Assembly (NCBI GenBank): GCA_015680905.1
Contig: CM027384.1
Coordinates: 65,603,001-65,667,000 of the forward strand
Direction of reading: 5' to 3'
Length of the DNA stretch: 64,000 nucleotides
Source: Coptis chinensis
Lineage: Eukaryota; Streptophyta; Magnoliopsida; Ranunculales; Ranunculaceae
The notes under the pieces were generated by a model. The model was not told the DNA's origin. It ran no database searches and saw only the letters and a program-made list of their open reading frames with translations. Shown here piece after piece: positions 1 to 13,837 of this stretch (positions are counted from its first letter, which is position 1; each line of letters begins with the position of its first letter). Both the position numbers and the translations under genes were made by a program.

Positions 1-430
1 GTACGGAAAGGTCACCATCTAAGAAGAAACAAAAGACTGCACACTGCAGTTTTTCTGGTGTAGAAACACTAGGACCTGTCACACTTATGCGCACCTCGAC
101 AGAAATCCAACCGTTGGATCTGTCTAAAATTTTAATATGTCAGACTACAATGTGTCAGGAAACTATGGATTAAATTTCATACAAATCCGAGTATGGAAAG
201 GTCACCATCTAAGAAGAAACAAAAGACTGCACACTGCAGTTTTTCTGGTGTAGAAACACTACGACGTGTCACGCTTATGCGCGCCTCGACAGAAATCCAA
301 CCGTTGGATCTGTCTAAAATTTTAATATGTCAGACTACAATGTGTCAGGAAACTATGGACTAAATTTGAGAGACATCCGTGTGCGGAAAGATCTCCATCT
401 GAGCAGAATTAAAAGACTGCACAGACAACT
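1..430. repeat. 190-bp tandem repeat, 2.3 copies
   Basis: Two nearly identical 190-bp units start at 1 and 191, and a diverged partial third starts at 381; the array may continue upstream of the window. Each full unit carries a TTTTTCTGGTGTAG block, which resembles the inner part of a CACTA-type terminal repeat read from the 3' side, and a near-palindrome TCCAACCGTTGGA. There is no open frame of note. It could be a subterminal repeat of a DNA transposon cut by the window edge or a small satellite remnant; the sequence alone does not decide. Confidence 0.85.
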
Positions 431-1059
431 TTTCTAGAATGGTGTTTACTGTTAACTGTTCATCTTCTTCACAAAACTCTATACAATTTATTAATGGCTT
501 TATCCTCCCAATATACAATCCATATGATCACACATAACAAACAACATATCCTATTTCTATGGAAACAATAAAAGAAATAAATATAACTCACCTTATTAAG
601 TCTACAAGATGTAAACAACTATGAATATCAATAATGCGGTGAGCCCAATACTTTGCATCCCCTTTTTCTCTTTTCTTCCTCTTCCCCTTCTTTTTATTGT
701 AGGCTAGGGTTTTGATTTTGAATAATCATATTTTTACAGAGAAAATTCGCAGCTCTTATTTATTCCATGTTTTAAGTCTGTTTAAGTTAACCTATGGGCT
801 TCCAATGGGTCTAAAAATACCCAAGGTCCATACCTATATGAATGGGTACATTTTAACAATGTTTTCAAGCCCAAAATGATTATAAAATACCCACATAAGT
901 TCTAACAAACAATTCAAGTAAAAACATGAACTTTTTTTTTAAAAAAAAATCAACAATAGCTAAACAAATTCTAGAATAAGCTAGACTTCATAATATAATA
1001 GTTATTTTCAATCAATTAATTTAATTTATGTTGTTTAAAAATTGGGGTTGTTATACCCT
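431..1059. other. AT-rich intergenic sequence
   Basis: I see no coding signal, RNA gene or structured repeat here. There is a short run of A and T homopolymers near 930-950. Confidence 0.6.
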
Positions 1060-2524
1060 TATAAATGAGGAAGGTAATATCAGTCTTCTGCCTACAGAGG
1101 CAGGTGTGTATCACCTGCAACAACCGCATCCACTAATCCTTTGTATAGCTCTGCTCTAGTGCTCTAAACGTTGCTCGGTTATTTTTGTACCACCATGATC
1201 TAGCTTCTTCAATACATGCATAAGTGTTGACCACATATTGTTGGTGAAGACGCAACAGTAAATCCATCTTCTCCATAAGGAAACAAAATTGAGTACTGCA
1301 TAGCTATAAAATTTCTATACACTTGACTTATTCTTTGAAATCCAGTCTTTTCTCTGTACTATAATATCACGACCTTCACTACTCTCTGAGCCGTCTCTAA
1401 CCATAATGGCAGCAACCTCAGAATTAGTTGGCAAGTCATATTGTCTATCTTGATTTTCATGACTTCCAATGATTCTCAATCTAACATTTAGTAATTCATC
1501 ATCACGGAACCTGTCTCTCGCCATTTGAAAAGCCTTTGTTAAACAATTGTTATCGTCAAACATCTTTATAAGTCCTTCAACAACTACATGATCAAGATTT
1601 CCATCAGTGTCTTCTCTATTTACAACGTTCATTCTATGTTGCATCTCATTTTCTGTATCATAAATATATAATTGTGCAAACTTTGGTTTATGGCCTTCAC
1701 TTGGTAGTAATGTACCAATCCTATGGTAATTCTGTATTTTGATTCGAAAGGCGTAAGGACCACCACTATCATTTATTTTTCTATCGACCTTGCCACATAT
1801 CGAAGTAAAAGCGAAAATGAGGTTGTAAGAACGAATGTTTTTTCCTGAAACGCATTGCCCTTACACCACTATTGTAATCTAAAAGTTCAGCCAGATACTG
1901 TGGTGGATGCTTCAATAAGAACAGTTTTACCTTTCTAGATTGACAACAAACCGATAATTCAGGATGACGTGGTGTTTTTTATTTTTGGTTCTTTCTGCAT
2001 TCCAAACAATCGCGCCACAATGAGAACATACTTCACTGGGTGCGCCCATATTCAAAACTTCTGTCGATCTTATTCTTGCAGACACATCTATAATAAAAAG
2101 AATATAGTTGGATAAAACAAACTTAATTTTTTAGAGCTAGTCAGAAAACAGTTTGAGTTTAACTTTAAATAAGCATAATACAGAAATTAAATATCACTAA
2201 GTTATAGTAAAATAGAACTGAAAAACTGTTATGCTTACTTGCTGCTGTTTTATTACATAGAAGCTGATCATCGTGAACTAAAGTTGAAGTGGTCCTTGTT
2301 GTACTTGCACCATCTATATGAACATTTGTATGGGAATAGATGTGAACTTGTGTTGTACAACTACCTATTCTTTGCCTTATTTGTTGGCGCAGATTCGAAA
2401 AGTGAGGACTCATAGCATCCACATGCCTTTTTTTGTTGCAACTTTCATTTTCGCTCAATCTTTTTGATGCAGATGCTAGTTGTTCTTTGGTTAAGACCAT
2501 TATGCTTCTGGACGGACAACACAC
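1060..2524 (-). pseudogene. Helitron RepHel (helicase-like N-terminal region) fragment
   Basis: Read on the minus strand, this is the N-terminal part of a plant Helitron replication initiator/helicase, the protein that moves rolling-circle Helitrons. A probable first exon (about 2510-2242) ends at a GTAAGC donor. The second exon opens near 2085 with a paired-cysteine motif (CSHCGAIVW, about 2030-2000), then LLKHPPQYLAELL (about 1900), IRSYNLIFAFTS (about 1830), FAQLYIYDTENE (about 1660), LPTNSEVAAIMV (about 1420) and MQYSILFPYGEDGF (about 1290). These are in the order of the Helitron helicase-like N domain. Shifts near 1840 and below 1290 and internal stops break the frame. The Rep HUH nuclease and SF1B helicase motifs that should follow are absent; similarity stops near 1060. 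No Helitron ends (TC...CTRR with hairpin) were found. Confidence 0.8.
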
Positions 2525-5500
2525 GACAAAAGAATTTGTAAGAAAAAGGAAAATATTAATTTTTCAAATGAAATTAAGATAAACTTATTCGAATAATTAA
2601 ATGTCACGATGAAAGGAATTAGTAACTCAATAAGGAGAACAGTATGAAAAGTACCTATTCTGTTGGTTAGGCGATGCTAGATCTGTTGTATAATCACATT
2701 AATGAATGAAAGAGACAGCAATGAACGATAAGGAATGAAAGAGAAGATAAGGAATGAAAGAATACGTGGTTTTGGAACGAACATAACAATGATACAGTTG
2801 CATACTATCAATATGCATACCCATATAGCAGAGCTCGGAGTTTGCTCTTCAGACGATCATATATGAAATATATGGTTGTCAAAAGAGATATTAACACCCG
2901 CAGAATCGGTCCATCATCTGTCGGAAAGAGTACGTTATGCATAGCAAGTACTGCAAAGACGGCAGCCACGAAGTTGGTGGAAGGAGTTTGAAATCTACTT
3001 GTGACAACCAGCACAACCCGTGACTGAGTTATATCCCTCACATTTTTCTTGCTGTTAAGTTTTGGTCTCCTCCTTTCATGAAACTTCGCATAATTATCTT
3101 GTCATCTTGGCGATTCTATAGCATCGACACCGGGATTGTATCCTCGCATATTTGTTAATCAGAAAGTTCTTTGCTTTGCTTGTATTTCATCCTCAGAAGT
3201 TTCACCGCTGATTCCAAGCCTTTTGTATGAGTCTCTTATATTGATTCTGGGGAAAATATATGTACAAAGAAGAATAAGCAGGTGAAGTTCAAATTTTGAA
3301 GTTGATGATGTCCAGCCTCTATTTTAATTATCAGGTGGTCCAAGAAAGTATAACCTAAGTCCAAAATATATTGTGACAATACACATGGACTTCAATCTTT
3401 GGTATGACATGAAATTAAATATATATTACAAACAATTAAAATGTGCCTTGAGTCTCCAAAATGGATTTGCTGAATCCAACACCTTGTAAATATGGTTTAA
3501 TCACCCACAAGCAGACCAGTCACTATCAACGTAAATATGGTTTAATCACCCTATAGTCTAACACACGGCTCTAGTGGAGGTCTATAGTGGTGACTACAGT
3601 AACCTAATGAAACTTTTGCATATCTTGCTCTATAGAGGACCATTACTCTATTCAAACCTATGCATAACTCATATGAATCACCTAGTGCCTGCTTGTTTAG
3701 CATGTACAACATTCACATCCCTCAGTAGTCAGTATCCTAGAGAGAAGTGGCACAAACAATCAACTATATTTCCTATAGTAAATGTGTTACGACATTATTT
3801 TAATAAGGTGAATCATTATTACAATTAAGGGGGGAAACATGGTACAGTTGCTAGGTGTCTTTGTTGCATACAAATTATAAGATGATCCTTTGGAAAATAA
3901 CAGAAGTCATAAAAGTATTGAAAGAAAAGGGTACCAACAAATACATGCGAGTATGTTGTCCTCACTGAGACCTAGAATTCATAGTTCACGTCCTGCATGA
4001 GCTCTCCAGAGAAAGCTCTTCCTTGTTTAAAAAAGAATAGAAAACCAAATATAAAAATGATACACCAATGACCAGCAAGATCACAAATTCTTCATCATAA
4101 AAGAAAATAAAAAGTAAGAGCACAATTTAACGTATGTAGATTGTATATATAATGTTAAAAGAAGGATTTAAACTGAACTGAATGCAAATGCTTTTTTCGC
4201 AAACACTTGTGAGCTTCTTCTATTGACTTTAGATTAGAGAAAGAGAGAAATTACAGAAAGCAAAGAATGTTTTAAAGTGGTTGCTAAAATCATATAGTCA
4301 ATATTCGTAGCTACAATCAGGTCTTATTTTAGTTCCAATTACAAACAATAATAATTAGAATTTGAAATAAGAAAGAAGAAGTGAACAACGTACCATGGAG
4401 ATCTTTGTTGGAGTAATCGAAAAAAGAAAATATTTATTTCTTCAATAACCAAAAATGGAGATATTAGGGAGTATGAAGAGCGGGGAGATGTTGGGGTTTT
4501 CTTCCCTTTGCACTCTCTCTCTCTAGTCTTTTCGTTTTTCTTGGGGAACGTCTAATTTATGTTTTCCTTAAACATTAAAAAGATTAGACATACCTCAACC
4601 CGTATCAGCCAAGACTTAAAGTGCTACATAGAAGGTGCCCAAGGCCTCTTTGTAGCACACTAACTACGAACAATTATGAATAATAATAGTTACAAATAAA
4701 TAAATCGAATAATGTAAACCTTTAGAATCATTATTTGATTTCAAACTCCATACTTCAATCGATGCTTATTTTTGGGCAAGCTACTCTAAAAATAGCTTGA
4801 TGTACTGCTTGTCTCAAGCCAGTCTAGTGATTCCACAAAATATGAATTAGTGGAAATGAATAACAAAGAAAAAACTAATGAATTTTCATGCCAAGTACCT
4901 TGACTATGATATTAGCACCATACCTCATCTACAGTTTTGAATATGTCTAGTAATATGTAGTTCAATTCAATTATCCCAATACAATTGGTGATAGCCTGTA
5001 GCCTATTATCAAGTCTACAAACTAACTAAAACTTGTTGGTGGAGTAAATAGCATTCAAGAAAGGTATTCTAAAAAGTGAGTTATGGGGTGGCTTGACAAA
5101 TTGAACTGGAATTCTAAAAATAACTTGGAGTTGCAGACTGCGAAACAACACACCTAGAGCTATATCCTGTAAATGCCTGAGCACAACAAATGAAATGTTC
5201 AACTTTTCTAAACTTAGCAGTAACATCACTTACTATGTAATGTACATACACCTCAATAATACCTCATTTCTCCAATTCAAACAATAATGGAAAAAATATA
5301 AATAAACCAAAATTTATAATTAGGAATTTTAAAATAAACAAATAAATTTCAAAACAAAGAGATATGATAGATGAATTGATAGTGCCATGTCCACTAAACA
5401 ATGAGTGAAGGTCTTGACCACTTGTAGGATTTCTTGATCATAACATGTATTAAGAAAAGCCTTACTGGTGTAGGGCGATCTAAAACTCACAACCAAGATA

Positions 5501-8500
5501 GAATACCTTTGGGGAAAATTGCCAAGAGTAAAAATAGCTTGCTAAATAATATAATAAGCTGCAGTGCTGGACACAATGTTTGTTTTTTGAAGAAAAGTTA
5601 TGAATTCATAGAAACTAAACACACCTTTCGATTGAGCTTCTCGACATGGTCCTCTGAAGAAATTCACGTGTAACACCCAAATGAGGAAGTTTGAATAAAA
5701 TAAAATACATCTAATTATAAGATAATCTAACTCAGATAACAACAAAGGCGACAATAACTTCGTTTTTCTTTATGTGTATCCAGTCCTGCAATACCAAAAT
5801 GTTTATGGTAGTTGAGGCTCTTTTCTTTAGGATCAGTATCCTTGTTTGCAGCTCATTTAATTCCGTAAGAGGAAATCCATAAAAAATCTAACCAAAATGT
5901 TGTTGTGAACTCAAGCATGTAAGTGACAAAAAGGAATAGCTACACATAGCCTCATTAATTAAGTTTTATGTTTTCTACCAATGAGCAAAACTGCCGAAGG
6001 AAAATTCAATGAGCAAAAGTATTATAATCTTACATGAAGCATTTACTTTAGAAGCTTTTCCATTGGGCACAAATCTTACTACTTTCAAGCACAGAATAAC
6101 TCTTGAACCTCTAAAAAGCTCTATAATTTATTGGTCTTCAGCAGGATAAAATTTATAGGTTAGTTATAAAATTTATTAACTATATCTCTTTCATAATTAG
6201 ACAACTATAATAAAAAACTTATCTGGAGCTACTACCCTTCAAGGTGTGGGCATTATTATCAACTGTTTTGAAGTAGATCAACACACCCTATGAAAAGAAA
6301 ATATTGATTCACACCCTCTCAAGTTGATACAGTGGTTCATATGCTTGTGAAGCCGATATAGTAATAGAAATTGTTCATCACTATTTTTTTGGACAGTTTT
6401 TGAGTCTAATAGGATGTCGACTTGTTGTAGGAGGCTGAAAAATTATCAAGGCAAAGTACAAATTATACAGTCACCTTACAGGGTCCATTAAGATAAACAT
6501 CACATGATCATACCAAGGTATAGGGAATGCATGTGGATGTAGCCAATCTTGGTGAATATAATGCTTACGATCTCTCTCTATTTGATTTCAAGATCAAGGT
6601 CAGTTAAGTCTTTTATCTCTACATTTAATTATGATGTTGAGATATTATGGTCACCATGGTTTAACAATTATAAGTACTAACAGCTTCATAGGAGTTGGGA
6701 TCTGCAAAATAATAAGAAATGACTGTGTTTGATGCCATGCCATTTGCAAGACAAATGACACTTCCTACTTGCAAGATAAAAGTGATGCAAGCACAAAAAG
6801 ACAAATCATCAAGGCTAATTAAAGAAAGCAATCAACATCTAAATATCAATCTAAAACAGTACCAATATCACTATCCAATATATAGTAACCCATTACTCCT
6901 TAGTTTGAGTATTAAAAAAATAAAGATCAAATGTATGCAAAAGTTCAAAGAAAATTAGAGAAAAAAGTATAGAGTATAGTTAGATCACTATCCAATATTG
7001 TAATCTTTGGGCTTGTTTTTGAGCTGAATTGAAAAATCAATCCATCATTGTGAAGCCCCGAATTCACATAGATATCTTATCGGAAAGCCTTGTTGGCTTA
7101 CATACTTATGTTATACATGAACTCTTTATTTGTAGAATCCACAAATATTAAGTAGAAAATCTTACTCATAGTAAGTTTCTTCATCCACAATGATATCCCA
7201 GCTTGCACCTACATATTTGTGCATTTCTCTGACATAAGATAGGAAGATGAATTAGTCTTGAATCCAGTACAGTTGGATATAGTTAATACATGAGCACAAA
7301 AGTGTTGCATGAGAATTGATCGAGGAATATGGAGCTAATATAAATGGACTTAATGAAAAATCCAAGTGTTAATAATTAAATGTGGTAGAATCATGAAACG
7401 AATTCTTCATAGTTTGAGTTTCATACCGTTGCCAAAGTGCTTTTCTAACACACAAAGACAAAGTCCTTGTGTAATTGACACTCACACTGTTTGGGAAACC
7501 AAAAATATTAAATGGCATTTTTTTGTTCTTATATGTGAAACCATAAACCAAACTAACTAATCTGCTATCTGTAAACATTGTAAGTTGAACGGAAGAAACT
7601 ATTGTTCATTAAGTTAACATTGTTCTGATATATGAACGCTTGAAGCTCCTGATATTTTTCATTTGTTAGTAAATTTGTTTAAAACCAAAAGAAAATGGTA
7701 GCAAATGCCTTTTTCCTCTCAATTAACCTTGAAAGAAAAATCTAAGATATACGACTATTTGCTATTGAGGTAACCACACTTAATTTGATATGTTTTTTAA
7801 ATGAATTTTTGTGTTTTAAATGCATCATTCCCATAATAGAACTACATATTTACCCAATATATTCTCCAAATATAGTATTTAAGAGTCTTCCAAGACTACC
7901 TATTTACCATCTGCTAGCCCCAGCTTGCACATACCTATGCCAAAGTTAAGATACACAATGCTAACCACCATTCCTGAGCCAAAACTATCTTCAAGTAATG
8001 GTGGATAAAACATCAATGACAAAGTTTAAGTGCTCCATATAACCAAATTCAGATCCACAAAATCCCAAAAGTCAAGAGGCCCTTGTCATTGTGTTGTTAT
8101 ACTCGCTTGTATAAACCAAGAGGTCTCATAGACACTTTATCAAACAGGTTTTTTGGGTACTCAACAAATGAAATCATAAGTTAAGGTCTAAAATGTGAAC
8201 TACTTAACTACTTAACTATTTTTACTAATATGTTCTATTACTCATTTAGAAAAACCAACTGGATGGGTACATTCATTTTTCACCAAACACAATTTGAATG
8301 AGCAAAACAAATTAAATGAGCAGAGAATAACTTAAAGAGTTTGAAGAAAAAACTTATAGAGTTACAACTTGCCATGAAATTTGAGTTCGTTCTTTAAATT
8401 TTGGAAACATTCGCAATGCCTGTTTGAAATTGGGAATTGAAAGTTCAAACTAATAAGAACTAAGTAAAGAACCAACCTTTGGATATCAAGAAATTCACAT

Positions 8501-11500
8501 ATTCGAACAAACTCGAAGAATAAAGAACACCCACTGACCATAAGGAGAATGGATATAGAAGATGGTGTTAAATATGTTAAGTTAAGTGCATCATTACTTG
8601 GAAAGGTTCATGACAAGTAGAAGCAAACGAATGAAGATATATACAAAGGACTTGAAGAAACTAACCTTTCAGCCAAATAAAGGAGTTATATGCTTCTTCC
8701 TCATGTTGACGTTCTTCTCTAAATTAGATTCAAAGAGTTGGAGTTATAGGTTTTGGACCAAAATTGCAAACCCAAAATTGCAGTAATGAACTAATAAGAG
8801 TATCAATAATTTTAATTTCTTTCAAGAGGAAAAAAAGAAAGAAAGAGAGAGATGCAGGGAGAGGTTAATGTTTCTTTCCAATCTACACCCCAATATATGT
8901 TTTTTTACAATGGAAATATGTACTGATGGAAAAAATATTGAGTATTGCATTTCCATAATGCTAAAGAAAAATGTAATAGTGCTAATTATATTCTCATAGA
9001 GGAAATAAAACAACATTAACATTGGACTGGATTGAAGGAAAAACCTAATGATAAAATGCTCCATAAACACCATTAGAAAAATTGAGAATGAGTGATAATC
9101 TTTAGAGGCATTTCATCAAACAATATGTGACTAAAAAAAACCAAACACTAATTAAAATCACATACCTTAAGAAGAGAAGATTACACATCGCCTAAAAATC
9201 AGAGAAATGTAAGGATTCTCTTGACATTATAAACCTGAAACAACAAAGTAATAAATAAGATAATAGAACTGACCGACGGTTGAATTGAAGCATTTTTCGA
9301 CTTTCCATGCAGCCCAAAGCTGTTTTTCTATCCTACGAATTGAAGAAATTAATTCAATGTTTCAATGACCAGAGTTACCAAAATTTAACTTAAACAAAAA
9401 GTTGGAAATAATACCTTTTGGTGAGAAAGGATGGAGAAAAGCGGCATTCCAATTGGTTAAAAACGTCTTGAAAGTGATAGCTTGATACGTTTCTGAATTG
9501 TTTGTTGAGGTTAAGAGACCGTAGAGGATTTTTTAATTTAAGAAACAGAGAAAAGAAGGATGTTGATCCCAAGAGATGATTTTTTTTTCATTAAGGTGTG
9601 TTTGACTTTAGCAATAACTCTTTTAGTCTTTTTTCATAATCGTACTTTAGCAATGTTAGCAATAATTCGATAGAGTGCACCACATCATTTAACCAAAAAA
9701 GCAAAAAACATACCCACAGAGTGACTAACATTGGTTACTTGAAGTCCATGGACTATTTGTATTACTACTTATAAGAAATGAACTTTCTCATATTAGCTTA
9801 CCAACGTGTTCCAAGAAACGACATTTAGTGATAATAAGGATGGGTTGCTTCTTTGTAAGCATACATGAGAACATGTAAACGGATGCTCGCTCAGTTTCAT
9901 TCACAATTCGAGCTCAAATTTGGTATTGTGACCCGTCCAATGGATTTCTATGTCCAATGTGACAATGCAATAGTCTTTATGTTTCAAAGCACTAAATAGA
10001 ATTTCGATAACACATCTGAAAAGAAACAAACCCGTGTGATACATTACTTGAGAACAAGTTCACAAATATAATGGAAGACAGGAAGAGAAGACATGATTTA
10101 TCCCCAACCCAACAACAAAACCCAAATACACATGAACCCATTTTTAAGATCAAGAAGACCAAACCAACAAAAAAAATGTAAAAAGTACAAAAAGTTTACA
10201 TTCGAAAAGAACACACAAATAAAAGATGCATATACTCGAGTCCTACATATAAGACAAATTAAATATTTAACGGGTAACACAATGCACAACTTGAAGAGTG
10301 TCATACCTGATCAGCAACTTGAGTAGATTGGAAACTAATTGAAGTTGTTGGACATAGTTTGAATTCCAATCGTTTGCCTCACTGAAAGTCAGAAACTAAT
10401 TGAACCACGTGACCATACACCACATGTGAAACACGACACAATGAAGTTGCAGGCCAAGTATATATATTTTATCTGTTCTGAAGTCCCATGGCAACTTTAA
10501 GAAATAAAATAACATGTTAAATAGATTTTCATATTAGCTTCGCATCATTGTTGGATGATATGGCAGATGCTTCTAGCAATGTATGCAAGTGAAGTCCTAT
10601 TTGCTTCCTATATAATGTCACGTACAGTCTACTGCTCTTGCTAAAAGCCTTCTCAATCAAAGGACAAGATAATGCTAGCAAAACTACTCCACGTAATGTG
10701 AAGAAGAACCCAAGCAAGTACTTCTCTATTGCCATCTAACATCCCGATGTTAAAAGTTCAAGTTGTGCATAGACCAACTGCACACAATCACTGCCAAGTA
10801 TATTGGACTAAGATCCTCTAATTACAAAGTAAATACAAAAAAACAATTTGTTTTTTGATGTTTACATGATCTGACCTACACTATTTGGAAGTATCTTATA
10901 AGAACTGTTAAAATACGAATCCCCTAAGGCCTGATTTGACATATTGACCGGAAAAACTTCAAACTTATATAATATGCTTTGCTCAAGCTTATGTGCTGGA
11001 AAGCAATATGTAAGTGTGGCGCTATTGCTTCACTTACCCCTTGGTCTCTTCAAAGGTGTTCCGTTAGAAAATAATATATATAAGATTCACCTAAAACAAT
11101 GCTAGTGTAGAAAATGTGGTAGCTTCTATCTGCAATGTCCACACTTCTAATTTAAATCTTAATTGGTGTTCCTTGGAATACTACCATCAAGATGTGTCCT
11201 TCGATAAGTAAAACTAATTTAATATCCTCATCATAATGATCTGTATGTGCATTTATACTAAGATCTCTAAGTAGATTACATTGTCTAATCAATCTCCCGA
11301 GGAACCGAGCCCACCAACATAAGATTACTTAAATCCAATTTCAACAACAGCTACAATCTCCAAATCTCTTTAGGAATCTCCAAGGGCAGAAAAGCCAAAT
11401 ACGAATTCCAACTACAAAATTTAACAGCTCTAACACCTTTGGATGTATAGTGCCATATCATATTGATGCCTTGATGGGGACATTAAAAAGGAGCAATCAC

Positions 11501-13750
11501 CAGACAAAACACAAAGGCCTTAACTATGTGCACCATCATTTAGGAACTATGGACAATGAATGCACAATACTAAGGAACAAATCATTCTCGTATCATCACA
11601 ACACTAATAAAGCTTAATAACCATGCATAAACCTTAACATTGAACGACGACTGTTACTCATAAGCTTAACAATTGTCATAAAGGTCCACATAAAGATTTC
11701 TCTATTTCGGTTTAATCAAAACACCATTGTCAGCTTAGGACCAAGGGGTAACACTAAAGCTTGTAACCAAGGTGTTTAAATTTCCACTACATGTTATTAT
11801 ACCTCGATCAATTCATAGTACCACAATGATAAAGAAGTTGTAGATCAGTTTCCTTTATCTCCAAAAGTGAACCATAGGCATAAAAAACTTTATTTTTCCA
11901 GCGTAAAGGTGGTACAATCACCATCATTATATCACTGCCTCCAACCTATAAAACTCTAGGGCCATGAAGTGTTACATGAAGTGATAGAGCTAACAAATTA
12001 AATCAATTCGAACAAAGTAATCCCAAAGTTTGGTAAACTTGAATATGAGGCACATGAAAAATGATTAACAGTAAACACTACATCTATCATTTTTTAATAA
12101 AAATATGGAATTAGCTTAGGCTGTAGACCTCATGTTTCTAATAGTTTTAAGATCTCATTGTACATAAAGAACCAGATGAACCATATATAGAGGCGTATCA
12201 GAATACCAATGCTAACAACTATAGATTGTAAACACGATCAATGAACATAATATAGATTGTATCCTTGCGTGTCTCTTCTTCAAAACTCAGTAGTGGTTCA
12301 CAAACTATATATTCTCTTAATTTATCACAGAAATTTATACAGTCAAGCCATTCTGGGTAAATTTAGTGAAATAAATGCATGTTTATATTTACTAATTTAC
12401 ACCAAATGTTTTAGAAAAATTCCTAAAATTTATATTCAGAGAGAGAGGAAAAATGTTCTTTTTCTTCAAATAAAAAGTTCCTGACCGCCAACACCTATCC
12501 TTAACTAAAGTATGTTTGAATGCATGAGCACTTGAGATCATGTTAAAGTAATTCAATGCACATCTTTTTTCTTAAACAGAAAAGGATATCAAAGTTTAAT
12601 GTAAGATTAACACCATTTCTGATTAAGCCTACTAATATAAAAAACAGTTTGAATGACATCATCATGCATACCTTATAGATCGAGATTGGATGTGCATGCT
12701 TTGAACATGCTTTCGAGAGAGAGAAGATAATAACGAAGACGGCTAGGAAACTAACCGTAGAAATGGCTTGGAACAATTGCCTTCACCAATTAAAACTTGA
12801 TGAGCCAAACAGCCAAGCGGAAAGGCAATACAGTCATAATTTATTTCATATATTGATAACAACAGAACATTACGTAGATACAATGTTAGACACCAAAATC
12901 GTTCCAAAAATATTGGCATTAGGCATTATATAGTACACTATTCAAATAGCATATACAAAAGAAAAAACAAATCAAAATAGTATGTATGTGCCTTCCTACA
13001 ATTAACACAATGCATACTTGCTCGGGTGAGTAGCAAGATCAAAGAAAAAAAGTGAGCTTAGAATTTCAAATTGCCTGTTAACGGTTCCTGGATCATGGTT
13101 TTGTATATGGACTTTTTCGCATGTGCTTGAATTATTTTCTCGTACTCTCATAGACCAACCTCAATAGTTAACCTAAGGTCTACTTCTCCATGCAACTAAG
13201 GCTAAAGCCATCAAGGGTCTTCAAGACAATGAGCCAAGGTTCTAAGTATAAATCATTCACGTACATGAAACCAAATAACACCAGTTTTGATTTTTGAATA
13301 CGTTTATAGCAATCAACTTCCAATCTTATCATTCAGGAGGTACTCTTACATATGTATTGTTGCTTTAGGCTAACTAAAGTACTAAACCACTCTAACACAC
13401 AAAAGCAAGTGGAGGTGTTTAAGTTTGAACTGTACAACTCAAAAGTGGTTACATATCAAAGAAGCAAAAGGACTATCTAATGCAACAATTCAATATCAAA
13501 TCTCACCAGACAAATCTTAACATCCATTGCACAACCTCCCATAGTCGTCTAAACAAAATTTATAATATGAGTCTCTCCGTCCCCATTGTAGCAAACAAAA
13601 GGAAGATAAGAGTTCAATCTGTTAATTCCAAGTCTTGAATTGAATCAACTTTAAACTATACATATCTACAAAAAATGAAAAATTATTTCGATTACATTTT
13701 TGCAATTGTTCCTTCAGCAAAACGTGTGCTAGAACAACACTACCAAGATT
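2525..13750. other. 11-kb AT-rich region without recognisable genes
   Basis: Frames on both strands are short (at most about 84 codons) and none resembles a family I know; lengths and composition fit chance in AT-rich DNA. A pyrimidine-rich stretch at about 4490-4560 could be the untranslated leader of a minus-strand transcript, but no reading frame follows it. Since it lies between a RepHel fragment and gene remnants, it may be the body of an old Helitron or intron-like sequence; I cannot show either. I saw no terminal repeats or target-site duplications. Confidence 0.5.
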
Positions 13751-13752
13751 CA

Positions 13753-13837
13753 AAAAAAAAAAAAAAAAAAAAAACAAAACAAAACAAAAAAAAAAAAAAA
13801 AAAAAAAATAATAAAAAAAAAAACAAACAAACAAACA
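13753..13837. repeat. A-rich low-complexity tract
   Basis: About 85 bases of almost pure A interrupted by single C and T bases, with CAAA repeats at the right end. The phenylalanine-rich frame on the other strand is only a translation of this tract. It could be the tail of a retroposed sequence or replication slippage; no duplicated target site was seen. Confidence 0.9.

Noticed and set aside
2808-3041. 77-codon minus-strand frame upstream of the RepHel fragment as its first exon
   Set aside because: No RepHel motif in it and no credible splice site linking it to the recognised exons.
3574-3828. 84-codon plus-strand frame
   Set aside because: No motif, no neighbours, no repeat in the window; treated as chance.
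10529-10735. 68-codon minus-strand frame starting MAIEKYLLGF
   Set aside because: Hydrophobic start and good context, but no family recognised, no flanking exons, and chance length for AT-rich DNA.
13622-13834. Phenylalanine-rich 70-codon frame resembling a membrane segment
   Set aside because: Reverse complement of the A-rich tract.
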